From contig JACQSY010000114.1 in assembly GCA_016211085.1 (NCBI GenBank), forward strand, positions 1 to 51,373: a stretch of 51,373 nt of DNA, read 5' to 3'. The stretch is from Acidobacteriota bacterium (GTDB lineage Bacteria > Acidobacteriota > UBA6911 > RPQK01 > JACQSY01). A program made the translations under genes and the position numbers. Each line of letters opens with the position of its first letter. Within the stretch, counting starts at the first letter, position 1. Positions 18,036 to 25,827 of the stretch are shown here, in pieces. Under the pieces are notes generated by a model. The model saw only the letters and a program-made list of their open reading frames with translations. It was not told the origin of the DNA and did no database searches.

Positions 18036-18881
18036 ATGGATATTTATGAAACAATTGTGCGGCTCCGCCGCGAAGGGCGCAAAGCAGCTTTAGCGACCAT
18101 TGTTCGTCGTCTGGGCAGCACACCGCGCAAGGACCATGCCAAGATGTTGATCTGCGATGACGGAACCAGCAGCGGTTCGGTGGGGGGCGGGTGTACGGAG
18201 GCCGAGGTGTGGCAAGCTGCCAAGAAAGTCATGCAAACGGAAAAGGCCACGCTGCTTCGTTATGAACTGACGGAAAAGGATGCTGAAAGCGAAGGCCTGG
18301 TTTGTGGGGGCACCGTGGAGATATTCGTAGAGCCGATTTTGCCTGAGCCAAGAGTGTTCATCATGGGAGCCGGTCACCTGGGTCAGGCCCTTGCTGAAAC
18401 GGCCGGCCGCCTCGGTTTTGAAGTAACGGTTATTGATGATCGCGTCAGCTTTGCCAATCGGGAGCGGTTTCCAAGAGCCCAACATGTGGTGGTCGCAGAT
18501 TTCGATTCCGGCCTCGGCCAAGTGCCGGTCGATGAAAACAGTTACATTCTGGTAGTCACGCGCGGCCACAGTCACGATCAAGTGGCGACGGAGCAAGCGA
18601 TCCAAACGCGGGCCCGCTATGTCGGCTTGGTGGGCAGCCGGCGCAAAACGCGTCTGATCGTCGAAGCTTTACTGGCCAAGGGTTATCCGCCGGAACTGTT
18701 TGAAAAGCTTTATTCGCCTATCGGCCTTGATCTGGGTGCCGAAACACCTGAAGAAATAGCGGTCAGTGTAGGCGCCGAACTCATCGCCCTGCGCAAGGGA
18801 AAGCACCAAAGAAACGAAAAGCAGTTGTACATAATAAAATGCATTGAGAACTGGCAAGCCGCACGCGCGCAGGCTTCGTGA
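18036..18881 (+). CDS. XdhC/CoxI family protein
   Basis: 281 residues from the ATG at 18036 (in-frame upstream TTG at 17997 possible). The N-terminal CoxI domain contains GSTPRKDHAKMLICDDGTS and the conserved S-V-G-G-G-C-T-E segment with its cysteine. The C-terminal XdhC domain is Rossmann-like (VFIMGAGHLGQALAE at about 109-123, then GLVGSRRKTR). Relatives bind molybdenum cofactor and mature it for xanthine dehydrogenase or CO dehydrogenase. No molybdenum hydroxylase genes are nearby, so its client is elsewhere. A TTGACT/GACAAT pair (17997-18026) may be its promoter. Its stop overlaps the GTG of the next gene. Confidence 0.88.
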   Translation: MDIYETIVRLRREGRKAALATIVRRLGSTPRKDHAKMLICDDGTSSGSVGGGCTEAEVWQAAKKVMQTEKATLLRYELTEKDAESEGLVCGGTVEIFVEPILPEPRVFIMGAGHLGQALAETAGRLGFEVTVIDDRVSFANRERFPRAQHVVVADFDSGLGQVPVDENSYILVVTRGHSHDQVATEQAIQTRARYVGLVGSRRKTRLIVEALLAKGYPPELFEKLYSPIGLDLGAETPEEIAVSVGAELIALRKGKHQRNEKQLYIIKCIENWQAARAQAS

Positions 18882-20677
18882 TTCTCCTCTCGGTTTGGAT
18901 GTTACAGCGCCATGCGCTTTTACTTTTCGTCTTCTTTAATGCTCTGCTACCTTCGACTTTGAACTCTCAAGAGGCCCCTTCATCCGCTGCCTCGCAAGAA
19001 TTTCACCAGCTGCTTGAGCAGGAGTGGGAGTACCACCTCCAGCAAAATCCCGTTTTCGCCTCTGAAATCGGCGACCGACGTTACAACAATCGTTGGCCCG
19101 ACTTAAGCCTTGAGGCGTTCCGCAGGCGCGCGCAGCATCGTCAGGAGGTGCTGGACAGACTAGGGAGAATTCCCCTTCAGTCGCTGACGGAAGAAGACCG
19201 CCTCAACCACCAGTTATTTCGCAGCGAATACGAGTTGGACCATGAGTCCTATCTCCTCGATCTTCACCTGTTTCCCTTGGATCAACGGGGGGGAATTCAA
19301 ACCCAAGACGAGCTTGCGGACTCGCTGCGGTTTGAGACGGAGAACGATTACCGCGATTGGATTCAAAGGCTCCGCGACCTTCGCCCCTATGGAAATCAAG
19401 TTATTGAACTGATGAGAGAAGGAATCCGCCGCGGGCTCGTCCACCCTCGAGTGATCATGGAGCGGGTACCCGATCAAATCGCCGCACAACTGGTGGACGA
19501 TCCCCAGAGGAGTCCTTTTCTCAAGCCATTGGAGCGCCTGCCTGTGGAAATTCCCGCTGCAGAGCGAGAGGAACTTCGGGCTGAGGCCCTGCGGGCAATC
19601 TCCGAGTCCGTGACCCCTTTTTTTAAGGAATTCCAACGCTTTTTTGAAGAGGAGTATCTGGCGACGGCGCCGGAAGTGGTAGGTTTATGGAGGCTGAAAC
19701 GCGGGGAGGAAATGTATTCATTTCTGATCCGCCTCCATACGTCAACTGAGCTGAGCCCTCGTGAGGTCCATGAGATCGGGCTGAAAGAGGTCCAGCGCAT
19801 TCGCGCCCAGATGGAACAAATTATTCAGGACCTCCGGTTCGAGGGTTCGTTCGATAAATTCCTCGAATTATTGCGCAGCGATCGGCGTTTTTACTACGAA
19901 AATCCACAGGATCTTCTCGATGCCTACCGGGCTATTTGTAAACGGATTGACCCAGCACTGGTGAGGCTGTTCGGAAAGTTACCGCGCATCCCCTATGGGG
20001 TGGAGCCCATACCAGAAAAGATCGCGCCCGACACCACCACCGCTTACTACCGGCCTCCTGCAGCTGACGGCTCCCGGGCCGGGACTTATTTCGTGAACCT
20101 TTATTTGCCGGAATCACGACCTAAGTATGAGATGGAGGTCCTGTCGGTACACGAGGCGGTCCCTGGGCACCATTTGCAGATTGCGCTGGCCATGGAACTC
20201 GATAACTTGCCCGCCTTCCGCCGTTTTTCACTCCCCACGGCGTTTGTCGAAGGATGGGCCCTCTATTCTGAAAGCTTGGGGACGGAATTGGGATTGTATC
20301 AGGACCCTTACGCGAAATTTGGACAACTGACTTACGAGATGTGGCGCGCGGCGCGCCTGGTGATCGATACGGGCCTGCACGCCCTGCACTGGAGCAGGCA
20401 GCAGGCAATCGACTTCATGAAAGCCCACACTGCAAAAACCGACCAGGACATTGTGAATGAGGTCGACCGCTACATCGGGATGCCCGGTCAGGCACTGGCG
20501 TACAAGATTGGAGAACTCAAGATTCGGGAGCTTCGTGACCGTGCGCGGAAACAACTAGGCGATCGCTTTGACCTTCGAGCCTTTCATGATGCGGTCCTCT
20601 CTTCCGGGGCGCTGCCTCTAGACGTCCTCGACTCCCAGATCACTCGGTGGATTCAGTATCAACGGAAAAAGTTCTGA
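18878..20677 (+). CDS. DUF885 family metallopeptidase-like protein, secreted
   Basis: 599 residues with a signal peptide (about 1-31). The whole length matches DUF885. The putative metal site is H425-E426 and H431 in HEAVPGHH, followed by LPTAFVEGWALYSE, which supplies the expected third ligand. Bacterial DUF885 proteins are annotated as dipeptidyl carboxypeptidase-like; substrate unproven. It starts at GTG 18878 overlapping the stop of the XdhC gene, or at the ATG 18899. Probably periplasmic. No function link to XdhC is evident beyond co-transcription. Confidence 0.85.
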   Translation: MILLSVWMLQRHALLLFVFFNALLPSTLNSQEAPSSAASQEFHQLLEQEWEYHLQQNPVFASEIGDRRYNNRWPDLSLEAFRRRAQHRQEVLDRLGRIPLQSLTEEDRLNHQLFRSEYELDHESYLLDLHLFPLDQRGGIQTQDELADSLRFETENDYRDWIQRLRDLRPYGNQVIELMREGIRRGLVHPRVIMERVPDQIAAQLVDDPQRSPFLKPLERLPVEIPAAEREELRAEALRAISESVTPFFKEFQRFFEEEYLATAPEVVGLWRLKRGEEMYSFLIRLHTSTELSPREVHEIGLKEVQRIRAQMEQIIQDLRFEGSFDKFLELLRSDRRFYYENPQDLLDAYRAICKRIDPALVRLFGKLPRIPYGVEPIPEKIAPDTTTAYYRPPAADGSRAGTYFVNLYLPESRPKYEMEVLSVHEAVPGHHLQIALAMELDNLPAFRRFSLPTAFVEGWALYSESLGTELGLYQDPYAKFGQLTYEMWRAARLVIDTGLHALHWSRQQAIDFMKAHTAKTDQDIVNEVDRYIGMPGQALAYKIGELKIRELRDRARKQLGDRFDLRAFHDAVLSSGALPLDVLDSQITRWIQYQRKKF

Positions 20678-20803
20678 AGGGTTGCGGCCCGACGGCGGCC
20701 ATCTCATGGTTGCTCCTCATTCCCGATGAACCTGGCATTGCCCGTTCGTCACGCCTCGACCTGGGCGCCATTGCGCTCGCACCGAACGTTACCGTTGTGG
20801 TAC

Positions 20804-21439
20804 TTAGAGATGTGAGCTTTGTTCGATCACTGTTTCAACCCATACACGGTTTTTTCCAGGGCGGACCAGGCGCGGTGGCCGGCAAGTAAGGTCTACTACC
20901 GTGGATGGTGTTATTTCGACAGGGCTTTCACCCTCCAGAAAGAGGTCGACTCCCGATGCGAACATCCGTTGCAGATCGTCGAGCGAGCTTGGCAGCGGTT
21001 GGCCCGAAACGTTGGCACTGGTGGAAAGCAGGGGTCCGGGAATCATTTGCATCCACTGGCGCAAGAACATTGGCTCGGGAAGTCGGAGACCCACCTTTCC
21101 TTCCCAGCCGGACAAAAGCGGAGAAACGTCACTTCGAGCGCACAGCAACAAGGTGACAGGGCCCGGCCACACTTTTTGGGAAAACCATTCCATGAGTGGA
21201 GGGACGGGATCCGCCACCTTGTGGATCCAACTGAAATCTGCAATTAAGACCAGAAAACCCCGTTCCGAAGAGCGCCCTTTTAACTCCACAATCCGTCTGA
21301 TGCTCTTCTCCTGGAAAGGATCACAGGCGAGTCCGTAGACGGTATCGGTTGGATGGAGCACAATGCCGCCGCTTCGAATAACTGCTGCGGCTTTCTCAAG
21401 CAGCGGTGGATTGGGATTGGTGACGTCAAAATGCACCAT
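20804..21439 (-). CDS. tsaC: L-threonylcarbamoyladenylate synthase (TsaC/Sua5/YrdC)
   Basis: 211 residues, YrdC domain only, without the Sua5 C-terminal extension. Conserved segments are GGIVLHPTDTVYGLACDPF (about 28-46), the lysine/arginine-rich KGRSSERGF, PGPVTLLL and LSTSANVSGQPL (about 136-147), and STVVDLT. It makes threonylcarbamoyl-AMP for t6A37 together with TsaB and TsaD. The ATG (21437-21439) lies on the opposite strand within a CATG that could also open the neighbouring gene; a TATTCT box at 21453-21458 is the likely -10. Confidence 0.93.
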   Translation of the reverse strand: MVHFDVTNPNPPLLEKAAAVIRSGGIVLHPTDTVYGLACDPFQEKSIRRIVELKGRSSERGFLVLIADFSWIHKVADPVPPLMEWFSQKVWPGPVTLLLCARSDVSPLLSGWEGKVGLRLPEPMFLRQWMQMIPGPLLSTSANVSGQPLPSSLDDLQRMFASGVDLFLEGESPVEITPSTVVDLTCRPPRLVRPGKNRVWVETVIEQSSHL

Positions 21440-21467
21440 GGGACCCCGTGTTAGAATATCACGTCAG

Positions 21468-22265
21468 GTGAGCACGCACCCTTACCGTATTGAAAGCCGG
21501 CAGAATACTCGCTTCAAGCAATGGCTCCGCTTCGCATTACACCCGGAGGAAGCAGACTGTCCCTGGGTACCGATTGAGGGGTGGAAAAATGTCGAAGAAC
21601 TCTCTCGAAAGCTGCCTATTGAGCTCCTGCTGATTTCCGAGATTGCCCAAGACCTGGCATCACCCCTCCTGGCGCGTGCGCAGGAAGTGTGTCTGCTGCC
21701 GAATCGCCTGCTGGGCCTGCTTTCCGGGGTGGCGGCGCCCCAGGGCATTATTGCCTTTTTTGAAAAGCCCTCCTGGGCTTGGCGTCAGGTATCCGACCAT
21801 GTGTTGTATCTTTTTGAGCTGCAGGATCCTGGGAATCTGGGCACGCTGATCCGTACGGCACACGCCACTGGGTTCTTTACGCTGATTACCAGCCCAGCCA
21901 CCGTTTCCTGCTTTAACGCCAAAGTGATCAGGGCCTCGGCAACCGCTCTTTACGGCGTGCCCTTCCTGGAAGGAGTCGCGCTGGAAGAATTGCGACAACG
22001 CCGCTATAAGATTTGGGCTGCGGGACCCCGAGAAGGAATATCGTTGTTTGATGTTGTGTTTTCGCCCCCGCTTGCCGTCGTTGTTGGGAACGAAGGCAGA
22101 GGATGGGATGGGTCCGCTGCATTAATGGGAAAGCAGCTGACGATTCCGACCGCTCCGCAAGCTGAGAGCCTCAATGCCTCGGTGGCCGGGTCGATCATTC
22201 TTTACGAAATATTTCGACAGAGGGCGCTGCGTGGAAAAAACGCTTTTCCCACTCTCAGATCCTGA
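21468..22265 (+). CDS. TrmH/SpoU-family RNA 2'-O-methyltransferase
   Basis: 265 residues from GTG 21468. Starting here the protein opens with [13 protein letters not shown], the standard start of the RlmB/TrmH substrate-binding domain. An ATG at 21438 is in frame but would overlap the tsaC start codon. The SPOUT knot has the three motifs [17 protein letters not shown] (about 118-134), [10 protein letters not shown] (about 205-214) and [13 protein letters not shown] (about 234-246). It methylates a ribose in rRNA or tRNA; exact site unknown (RlmB-like is plausible). A TAGAAT box ends 10 nt before the GTG. Its end overlaps rarA by 35 nt. Confidence 0.88.
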   Translation: MSTHPYRIESRQNTRFKQWLRFALHPEEADCPWVPIEGWKNVEELSRKLPIELLLISEIAQDLASPLLARAQEVCLLPNRLLGLLSGVAAPQGIIAFFEKPSWAWRQVSDHVLYLFELQDPGNLGTLIRTAHATGFFTLITSPATVSCFNAKVIRASATALYGVPFLEGVALEELRQRRYKIWAAGPREGISLFDVVFSPPLAVVVGNEGRGWDGSAALMGKQLTIPTAPQAESLNASVAGSIILYEIFRQRALRGKNAFPTLRS

Positions 22266-23568
22266 ACAGCTGGCTGATGCTTCCGCCCCCTTGGCGGATC
22301 GCATGCGGCCGACGCGGTTAGATGAGATTCTTGGCCAGGACCATCTCCTGGGACCTACCAAGGTGTTGCGGGAGATCATCGCGGCCGACGAGATTCCTTC
22401 TATGATTTTTTGGGGTCCCCCTGGCTCCGGGAAGACGACGCTGGCGCGTGTCATTGCCAAGGAAACGAAATCCCATTTTGTCGCTTTGAGCGCTGTTCTG
22501 GCTGGGGTAAAGGACATCAAGCAGGTCAGAGACGAAGCCAAGCGTCGCAGGCGGGCTGCTGTGCGAACCCTCTTGTTTGTCGACGAGATTCATCGGTTCA
22601 ACAAGGCGCAACAGGATGCATTCCTTCCCGACGTGGAGTCCGGAGTCATTACGCTCATCGGCGCCACTACAGAGAATCCGTCCTTTGAGGTTATCTCGCC
22701 TTTGCTTTCGCGAAGCCGCGTCTTAGTCCTGAAGCCGCTCTCCGATGAGCACCTGTTGCAAATTTTGCACCGGGCACTGCGAAATAATGAGGTCGGACTT
22801 GGCCAATGGAAAATCCAGGTTTCGGAAGAAGTGTTGAAGCAAATGGCCGCCTTTGCCAATGGAGATGCCCGAATTGCACTAAACTCGCTGGAACTGGCAG
22901 CCCAGCTGGCACGGCGTCGCGGTCGTGAAGCACCGGTGATCACAACTGAGATTCTTCAAGAAGCCCTACAGCAACGTACTCTCCTTTATGACCGCGCCGG
23001 CGAAGAACACTACAACTTGATCTCAGCGCTCCACAAATCTCTGCGCAACAGTGACATGGACGCTTCCCTGTACTGGCTGGCAAGGATGCTGGAGGCCGGT
23101 GAGGACCCTCTGTACATTGCTCGGCGCCTGGTGCGCTTTGCTTCGGAAGACGTCGGACTGGCGGATCCGGCAGCGCTGGGGTACGCGTTGGACGCAATGG
23201 AAGCGGTTGATTTTATCGGCATGCCTGAAGGAAAGCTCGCGTTGGCTCAAGCCGTCCTCTACTTGGCCCAGGCTCCCAAATCGAATTCCCTCTACGTGGC
23301 TTATGATCGGGTTTTGGATGACATCGAACGAAGTCGAAACGATCCTGTGCCGCTGCACCTGCGAAACGCCCCCACCGCGTTAATGAAAGATCTCGGCTAC
23401 GGAAAAGGATATCGCTATGCACATGACGAAGAAGGGGGAGTTGCCGAAATGGACTGCCTGCCTGAGTCTTTGAAGGGCCGTCGCTACTATCGGCCGGGCG
23501 AGCGGGGAATGGAGAAAGCGATCGGCGAAAGACTGCGCGAAATCGAGAGAAAAAAGCAAGAGAGCTGA
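22231..23568 (+). CDS. rarA: Replication-associated recombination protein RarA (MgsA/WRNIP1 family)
   Basis: 445 residues from GTG 22231, chosen because an AGAGGG box lies 7 nt upstream and the family begins just before the [16 protein letters not shown] motif. AAA+ core: Walker A GPPGSGKT (62-69), Walker [13 protein letters not shown]. The C-terminal tetramerisation/MgsA domain includes [17 protein letters not shown] and YAYDRV-like segments, ending in [11 protein letters not shown]. It acts at stalled replication forks. It overlaps the methyltransferase gene by 35 nt, so they are likely an operon. Confidence 0.95.
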   Translation: MEKTLFPLSDPEQLADASAPLADRMRPTRLDEILGQDHLLGPTKVLREIIAADEIPSMIFWGPPGSGKTTLARVIAKETKSHFVALSAVLAGVKDIKQVRDEAKRRRRAAVRTLLFVDEIHRFNKAQQDAFLPDVESGVITLIGATTENPSFEVISPLLSRSRVLVLKPLSDEHLLQILHRALRNNEVGLGQWKIQVSEEVLKQMAAFANGDARIALNSLELAAQLARRRGREAPVITTEILQEALQQRTLLYDRAGEEHYNLISALHKSLRNSDMDASLYWLARMLEAGEDPLYIARRLVRFASEDVGLADPAALGYALDAMEAVDFIGMPEGKLALAQAVLYLAQAPKSNSLYVAYDRVLDDIERSRNDPVPLHLRNAPTALMKDLGYGKGYRYAHDEEGGVAEMDCLPESLKGRRYYRPGERGMEKAIGERLREIERKKQES

Positions 23569-23644
23569 GCGGGCCTTCTGCTGTCTTGACACACTTGGGT
23601 GGGTGTGAAAAAGTTTATTTTTCGACAAAAAAAGGGAGTGAAAT

Positions 23645-24655
23645 ATGACACAACTAAGTGAGGGTAAACTGAAAGGTATTAATGCCGTCGCGGATGAAAA
23701 GGGGGTCATTCGGGCGGCGGCCATGGACCAGCGCGGATCCTTGCAAAAAGCGCTTGCCAAGGAAAAAAACGTTGAGACCAAAGCCATTACACCCGGGATG
23801 ATGGCCGAGTTCAAGACCGCCGTTATCGGCATTCTTTCACCTTACGCCAGTGGTGTCTTGTTAGATCCGGAATACGGCCTGGAGGCGGCCCGGAAGCGCA
23901 AACCGGGTGTAGGATTGCTTCTTGCCTATGAGCAGTCAGGATACGACAACACCTCGCCGGGACGCATACCGTTGCTGTTGCGCAATTGGACCGTTCGCCA
24001 ATCCAAAGAGGCGGGAGCCAATTGCATCAAATTGTTAATCTACTACAATCCTTTTGACGACCCTGCCATCAACACTTACAAGAAAGTCTTCGTGGAGCGA
24101 ATCGGCGCCGAATGCGCTTACCACGACATGCCCTTCTTTCTGGAGTTTGTGGGATACGATCCCAACGGCGACGAGAAGAGCGTGGCCTATGCGCGCAAGA
24201 AGCCCGAGATTGTGACGGAAAGTATGCGCGAGTTTTCGCGTGATATTTACAGCGTGGATGTCTTGAAGGTCGAAATCCCTGTTGATTTACAGTTCACATC
24301 AGGGACGCGTTCCTTTAAGGGTCCGGAGGCAGCTTACAGCAGGGAAGAGGCGAAGCAATTTTATTTGAAGGCTGCGGAGGCCGCACGTCGTCCCTTTATT
24401 TATCTGAGCGCCGGAGTCAGTGATGCTCAATTCCGCGAGAGTATTGAGCTTGCCATTGAAGCCGGCAGTAATTTTTCGGGGGTCCTTTGTGGGCGCGCCA
24501 CCTGGAAAGAGGGGATTCCGGTTTATGCCAAGCACGGCGTAAAGGCGCTGGAAGACTGGTTGGCTGACCGCGGCGTTAGCAACATCCAGGCGCTCAACAA
24601 GTGCCTCACGGGTGCCCGCTCCTGGCGCGAAAATTACAGACATGCCGCAGCTTGA
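23645..24655 (+). CDS. Class I tagatose-1,6-bisphosphate aldolase-like (LacD family)
   Basis: 336 residues. Full-length match to LacD: the N-terminus has AAAMDQRGSLQK, then LLDPEYGLEAA, and the Schiff-base lysine is K208 in DVLKVEIPVD. LacD cleaves tagatose-1,6-bisphosphate and related ketose bisphosphates; in species without lacABC it often serves other sugar-phosphate routes. No tagatose or galactose genes are in the window, so the substrate here is open. An AGGGAG ribosome-binding site and a consensus TTGACA (23586-23591) lie upstream, though without a well-placed -10. A strong terminator follows, so it is monocistronic. Confidence 0.88.
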   Translation: MTQLSEGKLKGINAVADEKGVIRAAAMDQRGSLQKALAKEKNVETKAITPGMMAEFKTAVIGILSPYASGVLLDPEYGLEAARKRKPGVGLLLAYEQSGYDNTSPGRIPLLLRNWTVRQSKEAGANCIKLLIYYNPFDDPAINTYKKVFVERIGAECAYHDMPFFLEFVGYDPNGDEKSVAYARKKPEIVTESMREFSRDIYSVDVLKVEIPVDLQFTSGTRSFKGPEAAYSREEAKQFYLKAAEAARRPFIYLSAGVSDAQFRESIELAIEAGSNFSGVLCGRATWKEGIPVYAKHGVKALEDWLADRGVSNIQALNKCLTGARSWRENYRHAAA

Positions 24656-24662
24656 CTCAAAG

Positions 24663-24698
24663 GGCCGCGCGCTTGGTTGGCGCGGCCTTTCTTTTTTA
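24663..24698 (+). terminator. Rho-independent terminator of the aldolase gene
   Basis: GGCCGCGC (24663-24670), a 9-nt loop and GCGCGGCC (24680-24687) form a perfect 8-bp GC stem, followed by TTTCTTTTTT (24688-24697). It is 7 nt after the aldolase stop. The opposite strand lacks a T-run, so it acts in the plus direction only. Confidence 0.9.
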
Positions 24699-24722
24699 TT
24701 TCGATCCTCTGGATCCCCGGCC

Positions 24723-25823
24723 TCAGTTTCCATCCGCCGGAAGAAACGCTTCCTTGTTGGCTACATAGGGCATGTGCGCCGGATTCCCCCCATAACGTCC
24801 TTCCAGAACGTCGATGACGCCTTGTACGCATCTTCCTGCCATCCCCACATCAGGATCAGAAGACAGACGCGTTTTCTGAGTGCCGCTTCCAAAGTGATGA
24901 AACAGGCGCAGCCGTGACTCAAGCGCCGGATCACGTAAAGGTGAATCTTCTGGAAGGGGCTCTCTTTCAAAGACATCGAGAGCAGCCCCTGCAATTTCTT
25001 CTTTCTTGAGAGCCTCGCAAAGTGCCTGTTCATCGACAATGGCTCCCCGAGAAGTGTTTATAAGAAAAGCCTGGCGCTTGAAAAGCTTCAAGGTGGCCCT
25101 ATTGATGAGATGATGCGTCTGCGCGGTCAAGGGGACGTGCAGGCTGATGAAGTCGCCACGGCGGAGACATTCCTCCAGACTCACATAGGCAATTCTTCGT
25201 CCGCGAGGGATCAGTCCCGAAGAATGTTGCAGCTCCAGTAAATTTTGTATTTTGGAAAGCCAAACGTGATCGGGGCTTCGGGTGTGGCAAAGCAGGTCAA
25301 CGTTCAGCGTAGAACATCGTAAAGCGAAAGCCTTGCCTATCCTCCCGGTGCCGATCACTGACACGGTTTTGTCGCTGACATCCTCACCTAGAAAGGGCCG
25401 TGAGGGATGCCACAACTTCCACTGATGCTCGCGCACCAGTTTTTCGCTGGGATAAAGCTTACGCGCCACGCAGCCCAAGATAAAAAGAGCGAACTCCGCC
25501 GTAGTGTCGGTAAGAACATCGGGCGTATAAACCAGGGGAATACGGTACCGGTTGGCGCTTTCGATGCTGATATTGTCGAGACCTACCGCGTCCTGGGCCA
25601 CCACGCGCAGCGTCCCTGCTCCCGCCTTGAAAATCTCCTCGTCAATGCGATCACGGATGGTCGTAATGAGAGCGTCGATACCGCTGGACACTTTTTCCAG
25701 GATCAGCGCATGAGGCGGGGGTTCGGCTCCCGGATAGATCTCTACCTGGTAGTGGAGTTCCCGAAGGCGGCCTAGAGCCTCCTCTCCGATGTCACAGGTC
25801 GCAAACACGCGCAAAGGACCCAT
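24723..25823 (-). CDS. D-2-hydroxyacid dehydrogenase (NAD-dependent)
   Basis: 366 residues. Rossmann motif VIGTGRIGKAFALR (about 152-165). The catalytic R/E/H set is visible: R in NTSRGAIVD, E in the DVFEREPLPEDSPL segment and H in FHHFGSGTQKTR. The AEFALFILGC helix before the nucleotide-binding domain also fits. The family includes D-lactate, glyoxylate, hydroxypyruvate and 3-phosphoglycerate dehydrogenases; no ACT domain is present, so serine-pathway SerA is less likely. It starts 4 nt after the LonB-like gene and is probably co-transcribed with it. An internal insert of about 20 residues (SGLIPRGRR region) is unusual. Confidence 0.85.
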   Translation of the reverse strand: MGPLRVFATCDIGEEALGRLRELHYQVEIYPGAEPPPHALILEKVSSGIDALITTIRDRIDEEIFKAGAGTLRVVAQDAVGLDNISIESANRYRIPLVYTPDVLTDTTAEFALFILGCVARKLYPSEKLVREHQWKLWHPSRPFLGEDVSDKTVSVIGTGRIGKAFALRCSTLNVDLLCHTRSPDHVWLSKIQNLLELQHSSGLIPRGRRIAYVSLEECLRRGDFISLHVPLTAQTHHLINRATLKLFKRQAFLINTSRGAIVDEQALCEALKKEEIAGAALDVFEREPLPEDSPLRDPALESRLRLFHHFGSGTQKTRLSSDPDVGMAGRCVQGVIDVLEGRYGGNPAHMPYVANKEAFLPADGN

Positions 25824-25827
25824 GATG

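Noticed and set aside
20678..20803. Possible small gene between DUF885 and tsaC
   Set aside because: Reading frames are short and overlap the tsaC end; nothing recognisable.
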